A stretch of DNA of 64,000 nt from Synaphobranchus kaupii (Eukaryota; Chordata; Actinopteri; Anguilliformes; Synaphobranchidae). Location of the stretch: NCBI GenBank assembly GCA_029718625.1, contig CM056380.1, positions 18,975,923 to 19,039,922 of the forward strand, given 5' to 3'. The notes beneath the pieces were generated by a model that saw only the letters and a list, made by a program, of their open reading frames with translations, was not told where the DNA came from and searched no databases. Every line of letters begins with the position of its first letter. Within the stretch, counting starts at the first letter, position 1. The translations under genes were made by a program, and so were the position numbers. Of the stretch, positions 11,775 through 24,970 are shown one piece after another.

Positions 11775-12274
11775 TCCTAATACGGTGTTTGTCGTTTCAA
11801 ACCTGCAGCTGTAAGTTCCAGTTTTTTGCTAAACTCTTGAGAGCTTGACATGGAATTAAAATGCCAGAGGGTGGCATTTGAGGTTAATGGGTAAGGAACT
11901 GCATTTGGAACATAAAGTTTTCCTGCTCAATTCAACATAATACTGTATTTGTGAACGATTACATGGCCCTTCCTCCAAGGAGACCCATTTGTTGCAAGAG
12001 GTCAGAGTGAAACAAACTCAATCAAAAATAATCTTTCTCCCAAACAAATACTCAGTATAATTTTGGGCTACACTACTCCACTACTGGACACTACTAGAGA
12101 GATGACTATCTATCTATCTAGTGAGAAAGGGTAAGCATACAATTTTGCCTAGGCCTATAGGCAACTTGGTAATAAATTTTGTTTCCCCATGGTTTTCTTC
12201 CATCAAAAACTTATTCGCTGCGAAATCCACACCCACGTACGAGCACCCTATAATGCAGCACTGAAACGTTTTGT

Positions 12275-12347
12275 GACTGCGTGGCCTAATGGATAAGGCG
12301 TCTGACTTCGGATCAGAAGATTGAGGGTTCGAGTCCCTTCGTGGTCA
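12275..12347 (+). tRNA. tRNA-Arg-TCG: tRNA-Arg (TCG), copy 22
   Basis: C4T converts acceptor pair 4:69 from C-G to T-G. Otherwise consensus, A73. Probably functional. Confidence 0.9.
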
Positions 12348-12863
12348 TCCTAATGCAGTGTTAGTCATTTCAAACCTGCAGCTGTGAGTTACAGTTTTTT
12401 GCTAAATTCTTGAGATCTTGACATGGAATTAAAATGCCAGAGGGTGGCATTGGAGGTTAATGGGTAAGGAACTGCATTTGGAACATAAAGGTTTCCAGCT
12501 CAATTCAACATAATATTGTATTTTTGAGCGATTACATGGCCCTTCCTCCAAGGAGATCCATTTGTTGCAAGAGGTCAGAGTGAAAATAACTCAATCAAAA
12601 ATAATCTGGCTCCCAAACAAATACCCACTATAATTTTGGGCTACACTACTCCACCACTGGACACTACTAGAGAGATGACTATCTATCTATCTATCTATCT
12701 ATCTATATAGTGAGAGAGGGTAAGTATAAAATTTTGCCTGGGCCTAAAGAAAACTTGGTATTTAATTTTGTTTGCCCATGATTTTCTTCCATTAAAAACG
12801 TATGCGCTGCGAAATCCACACCCATGTACGCGCACCCAATGATGCAGCACTGAAACATCTCAT

Positions 12864-12936
12864 GACCGCGTGGCCTAATGGATAAGGCGTTTGACTTCGG
12901 ATCAGAAGATTGAGGGTTCGAATCCCTTCGTGGTCG
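12864..12936 (+). tRNA. tRNA-Arg-TCG: tRNA-Arg (TCG), copy 23
   Basis: C28T and G59A pair, G73, 589 bp spacing. Lacks the G53A of its counterpart copy 13. Confidence 0.93.
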
Positions 12937-13452
12937 TCCTAATACGGTGTTTGTCGTTTCAAACCTGCAGCTGTAAGTTCCAGTTTTTTGCTAAACTCTT
13001 GAGATCTTGACATGGAATTAAAATGCCAGAGGGTGGCATTGGAGGTTAATGGGTAAGGAACTGCATTTGGAACATAAAGGTTTCCAGCTCAATTCAACAT
13101 AATATTGTATTTTTGAGCGATTACATGGCCCTTCCTCCAAGGAGATCCATTTGTTGCAAGAGGTCAGAGTGAAAATAACTCAATCAAAAATAATCTGACT
13201 CCCAAACAAATACCCAGTATAATTTTGGGCTACACTACTCCACCACTGGACACTACTAGAGAGATGACTATCTATCTATCTATCTATCTATCTATATAGT
13301 GAGAGAGGGTAAGTATAAAATTTTGCCTGGGCCTAAAGAAAACTTGGTATTTAATTTTGTTTGCCCATGATTTTCTTCCATTAAAAACGTATGCGCTGCG
13401 AAATCCACACCCACGTACGCGCACGCAATGATGCAGCACTGAAAGATCTCAT

Positions 13453-13525
13453 GACCGCGTGGCCTAATGGATAAGGCGTCTGACTTCGGATCAGAAGATT
13501 GAGGGTTCGAGTCCCTTCGTGGTCG
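13453..13525 (+). tRNA. tRNA-Arg-TCG: tRNA-Arg (TCG), copy 24
   Basis: Consensus body, G73; the trailer reads gttcctgtttttt before the terminator, a marker shared with copy 28. Confidence 0.97.
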
Positions 13526-14033
13526 TCCTAATACGGTGTTTGTCGTTTCAAACCTGCAGCTGTAAGTTCCTGTTTTTTGCTAAACTCTTGAGAGCTTGAC
13601 ATGGAATTAAAATGCCAGAGGGTGGCATTTGAGGTTAATGGGTAAGGAACTGCATTTGGAACATAAAGCTTTCCTGCTCAATTCAACATAATACTGTATT
13701 TGTGAACGATTACATGGCCCTTCCTCCAAGGAGACCCATTTGTTGCAAGAGGTCAGAGTGAAACAAACTCAATCAAAAATAATCTGTCTCCCAAACAAAT
13801 ACCCAGTATAATTTTGGGCTACACTACTCCACTACTGGACACTACTAGAGAGATGACTATCTATCTATCTATCTATATAGTGAGAGAGGGTAAGTATAAA
13901 ATTTTGCCTGGGCCTAAAGAAAACTTGGTATTTAATTTTGTTTGCCCATGATTTTCTTCCATTAAAAACGTATGCGCTGCGAAATCCACACCCATGTACG
14001 TGCACCCAATGATGCAGCACTGAAAGGTCTCAT

Positions 14034-14106
14034 GACCGCGTGGCCTAATGGATAAGGCGTCTGACTTCGGATCAGAAGATTGAGGGTTCGAGTCCCTTCG
14101 TGGTCG
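14034..14106 (+). tRNA. tRNA-Arg-TCG: tRNA-Arg (TCG), copy 25
   Basis: Consensus body, G73, leader ggtctcat, shared with copy 29. Confidence 0.97.
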
Positions 14107-14572
14107 TCCTAATACGGTGTTTGTCGTTTCAAACCTGCAGCTGTAAGTTCCAGTTTTTTGCTAAACTCTTGAGAGCTTGACATGGAATTAAAATGCCAGA
14201 GGGTGGCATTTGAGGTTAATGGGTAAGGAACTGCATTTGGAACATAAAGCTTTCCTGCTCAATTCAACATAATACTGTATACCCATTTGTTGCAAGAGGT
14301 CAGAGTGAAACAAACTCAATCAAAAATAATCTGTCTCCCAAACAAATACCCAGTATAATTTTGGGCTACACTACTCCACCACTGGACACTACTAGAGAGA
14401 TGACTATCTATCTATCTAGTGAGAAAGGGTAAGCATACAATTTTGCCTAGGCCTAAAGGCAACTTGGTAATAAATTTTGTTTCCCCATGGTTTTCTTCCA
14501 TCAAAAACTTATTCGCTGCGAAATCCACACCCACGTACGCGCACCCTATAATGCAGCACTGAAACGTTTTGT

Positions 14573-14645
14573 GACCGCGTTGCCTAATGGATAAGGCGTC
14601 TGACTTCGGATCAGAAGATTGAGGGTTCGAGTCCCTTCGTGGTCA
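14573..14645 (+). tRNA. tRNA-Arg-TCG: tRNA-Arg (TCG), copy 26, A-box variant
   Basis: G9T changes the A box to TTGCCTAATGG and removes a base normally in tertiary contacts of the core. A73. Shared only with copy 30, 2,294 bp away. Confidence 0.85.
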
Positions 14646-15157
14646 TCCTAATGCAGTGTTAGTCATTTCAAACCTGCAGCTGTGAGTTCCAGGTTTTTGC
14701 TAAACTCTTGAGATCTTGACATGGAATTAAAATGCCAGAGGGTGGCATTGGAGGTTAATGGGTAAGGAACTGCATTTGGAACATAAAGGTTTCCAGCTCA
14801 ATTCAACATAATATTGTATTTTTGAGCGATTACATGGCCCTTCCTCCAAGGAGATCCATTTGTTGCAAGAGGTCAGAGTGAAAATAACTCAATCAAAAAT
14901 AATCTGGCTCCCAAACAAATACCCAGTATAATTTTGGGCTACACTACTCCACCACTGGACACTACTAGAGAGATGACTATCTATCTATCTATCTATCTAT
15001 ATAGTGAGAGAGGGTAAGTATAAAATTTTGCCTGGGCCTAAAGAAAACTTGGTATTTAATTTTGTTTGCCCATGATTTTCTTCCATTAAAAACGTATGCG
15101 CTGCGAAATCCACACCCATGTACGCGCACCCAATGATGCAGCACTGAAACATCTCAT

Positions 15158-15230
15158 GACCGCGTGGCCTAATGGATAAGGCGTTTGACTTCGGATCAGA
15201 AGATTGAGGGTTCGAATCCCTTCGTGGTCG
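15158..15230 (+). tRNA. tRNA-Arg-TCG: tRNA-Arg (TCG), copy 27
   Basis: C28T and G59A pair, G73. Confidence 0.93.
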
Positions 15231-15746
15231 TCCTAATACGGTGTTTGTCGTTTCAAACCTGCAGCTGTAAGTTCCAGTTTTTTGCTAAACTCTTGAGATC
15301 TTGACATGGAATTAAAATGCCAGAGGGTGGCATTGGAGGTTAATGGGTAAGGAACTGCATTTGGAACATAAAGGTTTCCAGCTCAATTCAACATAATATT
15401 GTATTTTTGAGCGATTACATGGCCCTTCCTCCAAGGAGATCCATTTGTTGCAAGAGGTCAGAGTGAAAATAACTCAATCAAAAATAATCTGACTCCCAAA
15501 CAAATACCCAGTATAATTTTGGGCTACACTACTCCACCACTGGACACTACTAGAGAGATGACTATCTATCTATCTATCTATCTATCTATATAGTGAGAGA
15601 GGGTAAGTATAAAATTTTGCCTGGGCCTAAAGAAAACTTGGTATTTAATTTTGTTTGCCCATGATTTTCTTCCATTAAAAACGTATGCGCTGCGAAATCC
15701 ACACCCACGTACGCGCACGCAATGATGCAGCACTGAAAGATCTCAT

Positions 15747-15819
15747 GACCGCGTGGCCTAATGGATAAGGCGTCTGACTTCGGATCAGAAGATTGAGGGT
15801 TCGAGTCCCTTCGTGGTCG
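15747..15819 (+). tRNA. tRNA-Arg-TCG: tRNA-Arg (TCG), copy 28
   Basis: Consensus body, G73; 2,294 bp from copy 24 and shares its trailer variant. Confidence 0.97.
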
Positions 15820-16327
15820 TCCTAATACGGTGTTTGTCGTTTCAAACCTGCAGCTGTAAGTTCCTGTTTTTTGCTAAACTCTTGAGAGCTTGACATGGAA
15901 TTAAAATGCCAGAGGGTGGCATTTGAGGTTAATGGGTAAGGAACTGCATTTGGAACATAAAGCTTTCCTGCTCAATTCAACATAATACTGTATTTGTGAA
16001 CGATTACATGGCCCTTCCTCCAAGGAGACCCATTTGTTGCAAGAGGTCAGAGTGAAACAAACTCAATCAAAAATAATCTGTCTCCCAAACAAATACCCAG
16101 TATAATTTTGGGCTACACTACTCCACTACTGGACACTACTAGAGAGATGACTATCTATCTATCTATCTATATAGTGAGAGAGGGTAAGTATAAAATTTTG
16201 CCTGGGCCTAAAGAAAACTTAGTATTTAATTTTGTTTGCCCATGATTTTCTTCCATTAAAAACGTATGCGCTGCGAAATCCACACCCATGTACGTGCACC
16301 CAATGATGCAGCACTGAAAGGTCTCAT

Positions 16328-16400
16328 GACCGCGTGGCCTAATGGATAAGGCGTCTGACTTCGGATCAGAAGATTGAGGGTTCGAGTCCCTTCGTGGTCG
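16328..16400 (+). tRNA. tRNA-Arg-TCG: tRNA-Arg (TCG), copy 29
   Basis: Consensus body, G73, ggtctcat leader, 2,294 bp from copy 25. Confidence 0.97.
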
Positions 16401-16866
16401 TCCTAATACGGTGTTTGTCGTTTCAAACCTGCAGCTGTAAGTTCCAGTTTTTTGCTAAACTCTTGAGAGCTTGACATGGAATTAAAATGCCAGAGGGTGG
16501 CATTTGAGGTTAATGGGTAAGGAACTGCATTTGGAACATAAAGCTTTCCTGCTCAATTCAACATAATACTGTATACCCATTTGTTGCAAGAGGTCAGAGT
16601 GAAACAAACTCAATCAAAAATAATCTGTCTCCCAAACAAATACCCAGTATAATTTTGGGCTACACTACTCCACCACTGGACACTACTAGAGAGATGACTA
16701 TCTATCTATCTAGTGAGAAAGGGTAAGCATACAATTTTGCCTAGGCCTAAAGGCAACTTGGTAATAAATTTTGTTTCCCCATGGTTTTCTTCCATCAAAA
16801 ACTTATTCGCTGCGAAATCCACACCCACGTACGCGCACCCTATAATGCAGCACTGAAACGTTTTGT

Positions 16867-16939
16867 GACCGCGTTGCCTAATGGATAAGGCGTCTGACTT
16901 CGGATCAGAAGATTGAGGGTTCGAGTCCCTTCGTGGTCA
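16867..16939 (+). tRNA. tRNA-Arg-TCG: tRNA-Arg (TCG), copy 30, A-box variant
   Basis: G9T as in copy 26, A73. The block duplication has copied a probably damaging promoter change. Confidence 0.85.
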
Positions 16940-17455
16940 TCCTAATGCAGTGTTAGTCATTTCAAACCTGCAGCTGTGAGTTCCAGGTTTTTGCTAAACT
17001 CTTGAGATCTTGACATGGAATTAAAATGCCAGAGGGTGGCATTGGAGGTTAATGGGTAAGGAACTGCATTTGGAACATAAAGGTTTCCAGCTCAATTCAA
17101 CATAATATTGTATTTTTGAGCGATTACATGGCCCTTCCTCCAAGGAGATCCATTTGTTGCAAGAGGTCAGAGTGAAAATAACTCAATCAAAAATAATCTG
17201 GCTCCCAAACAAATACCCAGTATAATTTTGGGCTACACTACTCCACCACTGGACACTACTAGAGAGATGACTATCTATCTATCTATCTATCTATCTATAT
17301 AGTGAGAGAGGGTAAGTATAAAATTTTGCCTGGGCCTAAAGAAAACTTGGTATTTAATTTTGTTTGCCCATGATTTTCTTCCATTAAAAACGTATGCGCT
17401 GCGAAATCCACACCCATGTACGCGCACCCAATGATGCAGCACTGAAACATCTCAT

Positions 17456-17528
17456 GACCGCGTGGCCTAATGGATAAGGCGTTTGACTTCGGATCAGAAG
17501 ATTGAGGGTTCGAATCCCTTCGTGGTCG
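17456..17528 (+). tRNA. tRNA-Arg-TCG: tRNA-Arg (TCG), copy 31
   Basis: C28T and G59A pair, G73, 589 bp spacing. Confidence 0.93.
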
Positions 17529-18044
17529 TCCTAATACGGTGTTTGTCGTTTCAAACCTGCAGCTGTAAGTTCCAGTTTTTTGCTAAACTCTTGAGATCTT
17601 GACATGGAATTAAAATGCCAGAGGGTGGCATTGGAGGTTAATGGGTAAGGAACTGCATTTGGAACATCAAGGTTTCCAGCTCAATTCAACATAATATTGT
17701 ATTTTTGAGCGATTACATGGCCCTTCCTCCAAGGAGATCCATTTGTTGCAAGAGGTCAGAGTGAAAATAACTCAATCAAAAATAATCTGACTCCCAAACA
17801 AATACCCAGTATAATTTTGGGCTACACTACTCCACCACTGGACACTACTAGAGAGATGACTATCTATCTATCTATCTATCTATCTATATAGTGAGAGAGG
17901 GTAAGTATAAAATTTTGCCTGGGCCTAAAGAAAACTTGGTATTTAATTTTGTTTGCCCATGATTTTCTTCCATTAAAAACGTATGCGCTGCGAAATCCAC
18001 ACCCACGTACGCGCACGCAATGATGCAGCACTGAAACATCTCAT

Positions 18045-18117
18045 GACCGCGTGGCCTAATGGATAAGGCGTCTGACTTCGGATCAGAAGATTGAGGGTTC
18101 GAGTCCCTTCGTGGTCG
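18045..18117 (+). tRNA. tRNA-Arg-TCG: tRNA-Arg (TCG), copy 32
   Basis: Consensus body, G73; the T6 terminator is followed by gcaaaactc instead of gctaaactc. Confidence 0.97.
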
Positions 18118-18583
18118 TCCTAATACGGTGTTTGTCGTTTCAAACCTGCAGCTGTAAGTTCCAGTTTTTTGCAAAACTCTTGAGAGCTTGACATGGAATT
18201 AAAATGCCAGAGGGTGGCATTTGAGGTTAATGGGTAAGGAACTGCATTTGGAACATAAAGCTTTCCTGCTCAATTCAACATAATACTGTATACCCATTTG
18301 TTGCAAGAGGTCAGAGTGAAACAAACTCAATCAAAAATAATCTGTCTCCCAAACAAATACCCAGTATAATTTTGGGCTACACTACTCCACCACTGGACAC
18401 TACTAGAGAGATGACTATCTATCTATCTAGTGAGAAAGGGTAAGCATACAATTTTGCCTAGGCCTAAAGGCAACTTGGTAATAAATTTTGTTTCCCCATG
18501 GTTTTCTTCCATCAAAAACTTATTCGCTGCGAAATCCACACCCACGTACGCGCACCCTATAATGCAGCACTGAAACGTTTTGT

Positions 18584-18656
18584 GACCGCGTGGCCTAATG
18601 GATAAGGCCTCTGACTTCGGATCAGAAGATTGAGGGTTCGAGTCCCTTCGTGGTCA
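18584..18656 (+). tRNA. tRNA-Arg-TCG: tRNA-Arg (TCG), copy 33
   Basis: G26C at the D-stem/anticodon-stem junction, a purine normally modified in eukaryotes. A73. Shared with copy 37. Confidence 0.88.
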
Positions 18657-19168
18657 TCCTAATGCAGTGTTAGTCATTTCAAACCTGCAGCTGTGAGTTC
18701 CAGGTTTTTGCTAAACTCTTGAGATCTTGACATGGAATTAAAATGCCAGAGGGTGGCATTGGAGGTTAATGGGTAAGGAACTGCATTTGGAACATAAAGG
18801 TTTCCAGCTCAATTCAACATAATATTGTATTTTTGAGCGATTACATGGCCCTTCCTCCAAGGAGATCCATTTGTTGCAAGAGGTCAGAGTTAAAATAACT
18901 CAATCAAAAATAATCTGGCTCCCAAACAAATACCCAGTATAATTTTGGGCTACACTACTCCACCACTGGACACTACTAGAGAGATGACTATCTATCTATC
19001 TATCTATCTATATAGTGAGAGAGGGTAAGTATAACATTTTGCCTGGGCCTAAAGAAAACTTGGTATTTAATTTTGTTTGCCCATGATTTTCTTCCATTAA
19101 AAACGTATGCGCTGCGAAATCCACACCCATGTACGTGCACCCAATGATGCAGCACTGAAACATCTCAT

Positions 19169-19241
19169 GACCGCGTGGCCTAATGGATAAGGCGTTTGAC
19201 TTCGGATCAGAAGATTGAGGGTTCGAATCCCTTCGTGGTCG
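19169..19241 (+). tRNA. tRNA-Arg-TCG: tRNA-Arg (TCG), copy 34
   Basis: C28T and G59A pair, G73. Confidence 0.93.
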
Positions 19242-19572
19242 TCCTAATACGGTGTTTGTCGTTTCAAACCTGCAGCTGTAAGTTCCAGTTTTTTGCTAAA
19301 CTCTTGAGATCTTGACATGGAATTAAAATGCCAGAGGGTGGCATTGGAGGTTAATGGGTAAGGAACTGCATTTGGAACATCAAGGTTTCCAGCTCAATTC
19401 AACATAATATTGTATTTTTGAGCGATTACATGGCCCTTCCTCCAAGGAGATCCATTTGTTGCAAGAGGTCAGAGTGAAAATAACTCAATCAAAAATAATC
19501 TGACTCCCAAACAAATACCCAGTATAATTTTGGGCTACACTACTCCACCACTGGACACTACTAGAGAGATGA

Positions 19573-19620
<48 letters not shown>

Positions 19621-19777
19621 ATAGTGAGAGAGGGTAAGTATAAAATTTTGCCTGGGCCTAAAGAAAACTTGGTATTTAATTTTGTTTGCCCATGATTTTC
19701 TTCCATTAAAAACCTATGCGCTGCGAAATCCACACCCACGTACGCGCACGCAATGATGCAGCACTGAAACATCTCAT

Positions 19778-19850
19778 GACCGCGTGGCCTAATGGATAAG
19801 GCGTCTGACTTCGGATCAGAAGATTGAGGGTTCGAGTCCCTTCGTGGTCG
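19778..19850 (+). tRNA. tRNA-Arg-TCG: tRNA-Arg (TCG), copy 35
   Basis: Consensus body, G73. 609 bp from the previous copy, the largest simple spacing in the array, due to the longest TATC tract. Confidence 0.97.
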
Positions 19851-20181
19851 TCCTAATACGGTGTTTGTCGTTTCAAACCTGCAGCTGTAAGTTCCAGTTT
19901 TTTGCTAAACTCTTGAGAGCTTGACATGGAATTAAAATGCCAGAGGGTGGCATTTGAGGTTAATGGGTAAGGAACTGCATTTGGAACATAAAGCTTTCCT
20001 GCTCAATTCAACATAATACTGTATTTGTGAACGATTACATGGCCCTTCCTCCAAGGAGACCCATTTGTTGCAAGAGGTCAGAGTGAAACAAACTCAATCA
20101 AAAATAATCTGTCTCCCAAACAAATACCCAGTATAATTTTGGGCTACACTACTCCACCACTGGACACTACTAGAGAGATGA

Positions 20182-20213
<32 letters not shown>

Positions 20214-20370
20214 ATAGTGAGAGAGGGTAAGTATAAAATTTTGCCTGGGCCTAAAGAAAACTTGGTATTTAATTTTGTTTGCCCATGATTTTCTTCCATT
20301 AAAAACGTATGCGCTGCGAAATCCACACCCACGTACGCGCACGCAATGATGCAGCACTGAAACATCTCAT

Positions 20371-20443
20371 GACCGCGTGGCCTAATGGATAAGGCGTCTG
20401 ACTTCGGATCAGAAGATTGAGGGTTCGAGTCCCTTCGTGGTCG
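20371..20443 (+). tRNA. tRNA-Arg-TCG: tRNA-Arg (TCG), copy 36
   Basis: Consensus body, G73, 593 bp spacing. Confidence 0.97.
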
Positions 20444-20909
20444 TCCTAATACGGTGTTTGTCGTTTCAAACCTGCAGCTGTAAGTTCCAGTTTTTTGCTA
20501 AACTCTTGAGAGCTTGACATGGAATTAAAATGCCAGAGGGTGGCATTTGAGGTTAATGGGTAAGGAACTGCATTTGGAACATAAAGCTTTCCTGCTCAAT
20601 TCAACATAATACTGTATACCCATTTGTTGCAAGAGGTCAGAGTGAAACAAACTCAATCAAAAATAATCTGTCTCCCAAACAAATACCCAGTATAATTTTG
20701 GGCTACACTACTCCACCACTGGACACTACTAGAGAGATGACTATCTATCTATCTAGTGAGAAAGGGTAAGCATACAATTTTGCCTAGGCCTAAAGGCAAC
20801 TTGGTAATAAATTTTGTTTCCCCATGGTTTTCTTCCATCAAAAACTTATTCGCTGCGAAATCCACACCCACGTACGCGCACCCTATAATGCAGCACTGAA
20901 ACGTTTTGT

Positions 20910-20982
20910 GACCGCGTGGCCTAATGGATAAGGCCTCTGACTTCGGATCAGAAGATTGAGGGTTCGAGTCCCTTCGTGGTCA
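20910..20982 (+). tRNA. tRNA-Arg-TCG: tRNA-Arg (TCG), copy 37
   Basis: G26C as in copy 33, A73, exactly 2,326 bp downstream of it. Confidence 0.88.
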
Positions 20983-21494
20983 TCCTAATGCAGTGTTAGT
21001 CATTTCAAACCTGCAGCTGTGAGTTCCAGGTTTTTGCTAAACTCTTGAGATCTTGACATGGAATTAAAATGCCAGAGGGTGGCATTGGAGGTTAATGGGT
21101 AAGGAACTGCATTTGGAACATAAAGGTTTCCAGCTCAATTCAACATAATATTGTATTTTTGAGCGATTACATGGCCCTTCCTCCAAGGAGATCCATTTGT
21201 TGCAAGAGGTCAGAGTTAAAATAACTCAATCAAAAATAATCTGGCTCCCAAACAAATACCCAGTATAATTTTGGGCTACACTACTCCACCACTGGACACT
21301 ACTAGAGAGATGACTATCTATCTATCTATCTATCTATATAGTGAGAGAGGGTAAGTATAACATTTTGCCTGGGCCTAAAGAAAACTTGGTATTTAATTTT
21401 GTTTGCCCATGATTTTCTTCCATTAAAAACGTATGCGCTGCGAAATCCACACCCATGTACGTGCACCCAATGATGCAGCACTGAAACATCTCAT

Positions 21495-21567
21495 GACCGC
21501 GTGGCCTAATGGATAAGGCGTTTGACTTCGGATCAGAAGATTGAGGGTTCGAATCCCTTCGTGGTCG
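21495..21567 (+). tRNA. tRNA-Arg-TCG: tRNA-Arg (TCG), copy 38
   Basis: C28T and G59A pair, G73; 2,326 bp from copy 34. Confidence 0.93.
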
Positions 21568-21898
21568 TCCTAATACGGTGTTTGTCGTTTCAAACCTGCA
21601 GCTGTAAGTTCCAGTTTTTTGCTAAACTCTTGAGATCTTGACATGGAATTAAAATGCCAGAGGGTGGCATTGGAGGTTAATGGGTAAGGAACTGCATTTG
21701 GAACATCAAGGTTTCCAGCTCAATTCAACATAATATTGTATTTTTGAGCGATTACATGGCCCTTCCTCCAAGGAGATCCATTTGTTGCAAGAGGTCAGAG
21801 TGAAAATAACTCAATCAAAAATAATCTGACTCCCAAACAAATACCCAGTATAATTTTGGGCTACACTACTCCACCACTGGACACTACTAGAGAGATGA

Positions 21899-21942
<44 letters not shown>

Positions 21943-22099
21943 ATAGTGAGAGAGGGTAAGTATAAAATTTTGCCTGGGCCTAAAGAAAACTTGGTATTTA
22001 ATTTTGTTTGCCCATGATTTTCTTCCATTAAAAACCTATGCGCTGCGAAATCCACACCCACGTACGCGCACGCAATGATGCAGCACTGAAACATCTCAT

Positions 22100-22172
22100 G
22101 ACCGCGTGGCCTAATGGATAAGGCGTCTGACTTCGGATCAGAAGATTGAGGGTTCGAGTCCCTTCGTGGTCG
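22100..22172 (+). tRNA. tRNA-Arg-TCG: tRNA-Arg (TCG), copy 39
   Basis: Consensus body, G73. 605 bp spacing, one TATC fewer than its counterpart copy 35. Confidence 0.97.
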
Positions 22173-22503
22173 TCCTAATACGGTGTTTGTCGTTTCAAAC
22201 CTGCAGCTGTAAGTTCCAGTTTTTTGCTAAACTCTTGAGAGCTTGACATGGAATTAAAATGCCAGAGGGTGGCATTTGAGGTTAATGGGTAAGGAACTGC
22301 ATTTGGAACATAAAGCTTTCCTGCTCAATTCAACATAATACTGTATTTGTGAACGATTACATGGCCCTTCCTCCAAGGAGACCCATTTGTTGCAAGAGGT
22401 CAGAGTGAAACAAACTCAATCAAAAATAATCTGTCTCCCAAACAAATACCCAGTATAATTTTGGGCTACACTACTCCACCACTGGACACTACTAGAGAGA
22501 TGA

Positions 22504-22539
<36 letters not shown>

Positions 22540-22696
22540 ATAGTGAGAGAGGGTAAGTATAAAATTTTGCCTGGGCCTAAAGAAAACTTGGTATTTAATT
22601 TTGTTTGCCCATGATTTTCTTCCATTAAAAACGTATGCGCTGCGAAATCCACACCCACGTACGCGCACGCAATGATGCAGCACTGAAACATCTCAT

Positions 22697-22769
22697 GACC
22701 GCGTGGCCTAATGGATAAGGCGTCTGACTTCGGATCAGAAGATTGAGGGTTCGAGTCCCTTCGTGGTCG
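22697..22769 (+). tRNA. tRNA-Arg-TCG: tRNA-Arg (TCG), copy 40
   Basis: Consensus body, G73. 597 bp spacing, one TATC more than its counterpart copy 36. Confidence 0.97.
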
Positions 22770-23235
22770 TCCTAATACGGTGTTTGTCGTTTCAAACCTG
22801 CAGCTGTAAGTTCCAGTTTTTTGCTAAACTCTTGAGAGCTTGACATGGAATTAAAATGCCAGAGGGTGGCATTTGAGGTTAATGGGTAAGGAACTGCATT
22901 TGGAACATAAAGCTTTCCTGCTCAATTCAACATAATACTGTATACCCATTTGTTGCAAGAGGTCAGAGTGAAACAAACTCAATCAAAAATAATCTGTCTC
23001 CCAAACAAATACCCAGTATAATTTTGGGCTACACTACTCCACCACTGGACACTACTAGAGAGATGACTATCTATCTATCTAGTGAGAAAGGGTAAGCATA
23101 CAATTTTGCCTAGGCCTAAAGGCAACTTGGTAATAAATTTTGTTTCCCCATGGTTTTCTTCCACCAAAAACTTATTCGCTGCGAAATCCACACCCACGTA
23201 CGCGCACCCTATAATGCAGCACTGAAACGTTTTGT

Positions 23236-23308
23236 GACCGCGTGGCCTAATGGATAAGGCGTCTGACTTCGGATCAGAAGATTGAGGGTTCGAGTCCCTT
23301 CGTGGTCA
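23236..23308 (+). tRNA. tRNA-Arg-TCG: tRNA-Arg (TCG), copy 41
   Basis: Consensus body, A73. 2,326 bp from copy 37 but without the G26C change. Confidence 0.97.
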
Positions 23309-23816
23309 TCCTAATGCAGTGTTAGTCATTTCAAACCTGCAGCTGTGAGTTCCAGGTTTTTGCTAAACTCTTGAGATCTTGACATGGAATTAAAATGCCA
23401 GAGGGTGGCATTGGAGGTTAATGGGTAAGGAACTGCATTTGGAACATAAAGGTTTCCAGCTCAATTCAACATAATATTGTATTTTTGAGCGATTACATGG
23501 CCCTTCCTCCAAGGAGATCCATTTGTTGCAAGAGGTCAGAGTGAAAATAACTCAATCAAAAATAATCTGGCTCCCAAACAAATACCCAGTATAATTTTGG
23601 GCTACACTACTCCACCACTGGACACTACTAGAGAGATTACTATCTATCTATCTGCCTATATAGTGAGAGAGGGTAAGTATAAAATTTTGCCTGGGCCTAA
23701 AGAAAACTTGGTATTTAATTTTGTTTGCCCATGATTTTCTTCCATTAAAAACGTATGCGCTGCGAAATCCACACCCACGTACGCGCACCCAATGATGCAG
23801 CACTGAAACATCTCAT

Positions 23817-23889
23817 GACCGCGTGGCCTAATGGATAAGGCGTCTGACTTCGGATCAGAAGATTGAGGGTTCGAGTCCCTTCGTGGTCG
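23817..23889 (+). tRNA. tRNA-Arg-TCG: tRNA-Arg (TCG), copy 42
   Basis: Consensus body, G73. The TATC tract upstream is interrupted (atctgcctatatag). Confidence 0.97.
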
Positions 23890-24389
23890 TCCTAATACGG
23901 TGTTTGTCGTTTCAAACCTGCAGCTGTAAGTTCCAGTTTTTTGCTAAACTCTTGAGATCTTGACATGGAATTAAAATGCCAGAGGGTGGCATTTGAGGTT
24001 AATGGGTAAGGAACTGCATTTGGAACATAAAGCTTTCCTGCTCAATTCAACATAATACTGTATTTGTGAACGATTACATGGCCCTTCCTCCAAGGAGACC
24101 CATTTGTTGCAAGAGGTCAGAGTGAAACAAACTCAATCAAAAATAATCTTTCTCCCAAACAAATACTCAGTATAATTTTGGGCTACACTACTCCACTACT
24201 GGACACTACTAGAGAGATGACTATCTATCTATCTAGTGAGAAAGGGTAAGCATACAATTTTGCCTAGGCCTATAGGCAACTTGGTAATAAATTTTGTTTC
24301 CCCATGGTTTTCTTCCATCAAAAACTTATTCGCTGCGAAATCCACACCCAGGTACGAGCACCCTATAATGCAGCACTGAAACGTTTTGT

Positions 24390-24462
24390 GACCGCGTGGC
24401 CTAATGGATAAGGCGTCTGACTTCGGATCAGAAGATTGAGGGTTCGAGTCCCTTCGTGGTCA
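24390..24462 (+). tRNA. tRNA-Arg-TCG: tRNA-Arg (TCG), copy 43
   Basis: Consensus body, A73, 573 bp spacing. Confidence 0.97.
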
Positions 24463-24970
24463 TCCTAATGCAGTGTTAGTCATTTCAAACCTGCAGCTGT
24501 GAGTTCCAGTTTTTTGCTAAACTCTTGAGATCTTGACATGGAATTAAAATGCCAGAGGGTGGCATTGGAGGTTAATGGGTAAGGAACTGCATTTGGAACA
24601 TAAAGGTTTCCAGCTCAATTCAACATAATATTGTATTTTTGAGCGATTACATGGCCCTTCCTCCAAGGAGATCCATTTGTTGCAAGAGGTCAGAGTGAAA
24701 ATAACTCAATCAAAAATAATCTGGCTCCCAAACAAATACCCAGTATAATTTTGGGCTACACTACTCCACCACTGGACACTACTAGAGAGATGACTATCTA
24801 TCTATCTATCTATATAGTGAGAGAGGGTAAGTATAAAATTTTGCCTGGGCCTAAAGAAAACTTGGTATTTAATTTTGTTTGCCCATGATTTTCTTCCATT
24901 AAAAACGTATGCGCTGCGAAATCCACACCCATGTACGCGCACCCAATGATGCAGCACTGAAACATCTCAT

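Noticed and set aside
17884..18174. 96-codon minus-strand frame across a tRNA unit, containing RPRRDSNPQSSDPKSDALSI
   Set aside because: It is the antisense translation of the tRNA-Arg gene and spacer. The same peptide recurs at 45,480, 46,069, 47,221 and 47,689 wherever stops happen to be missing.
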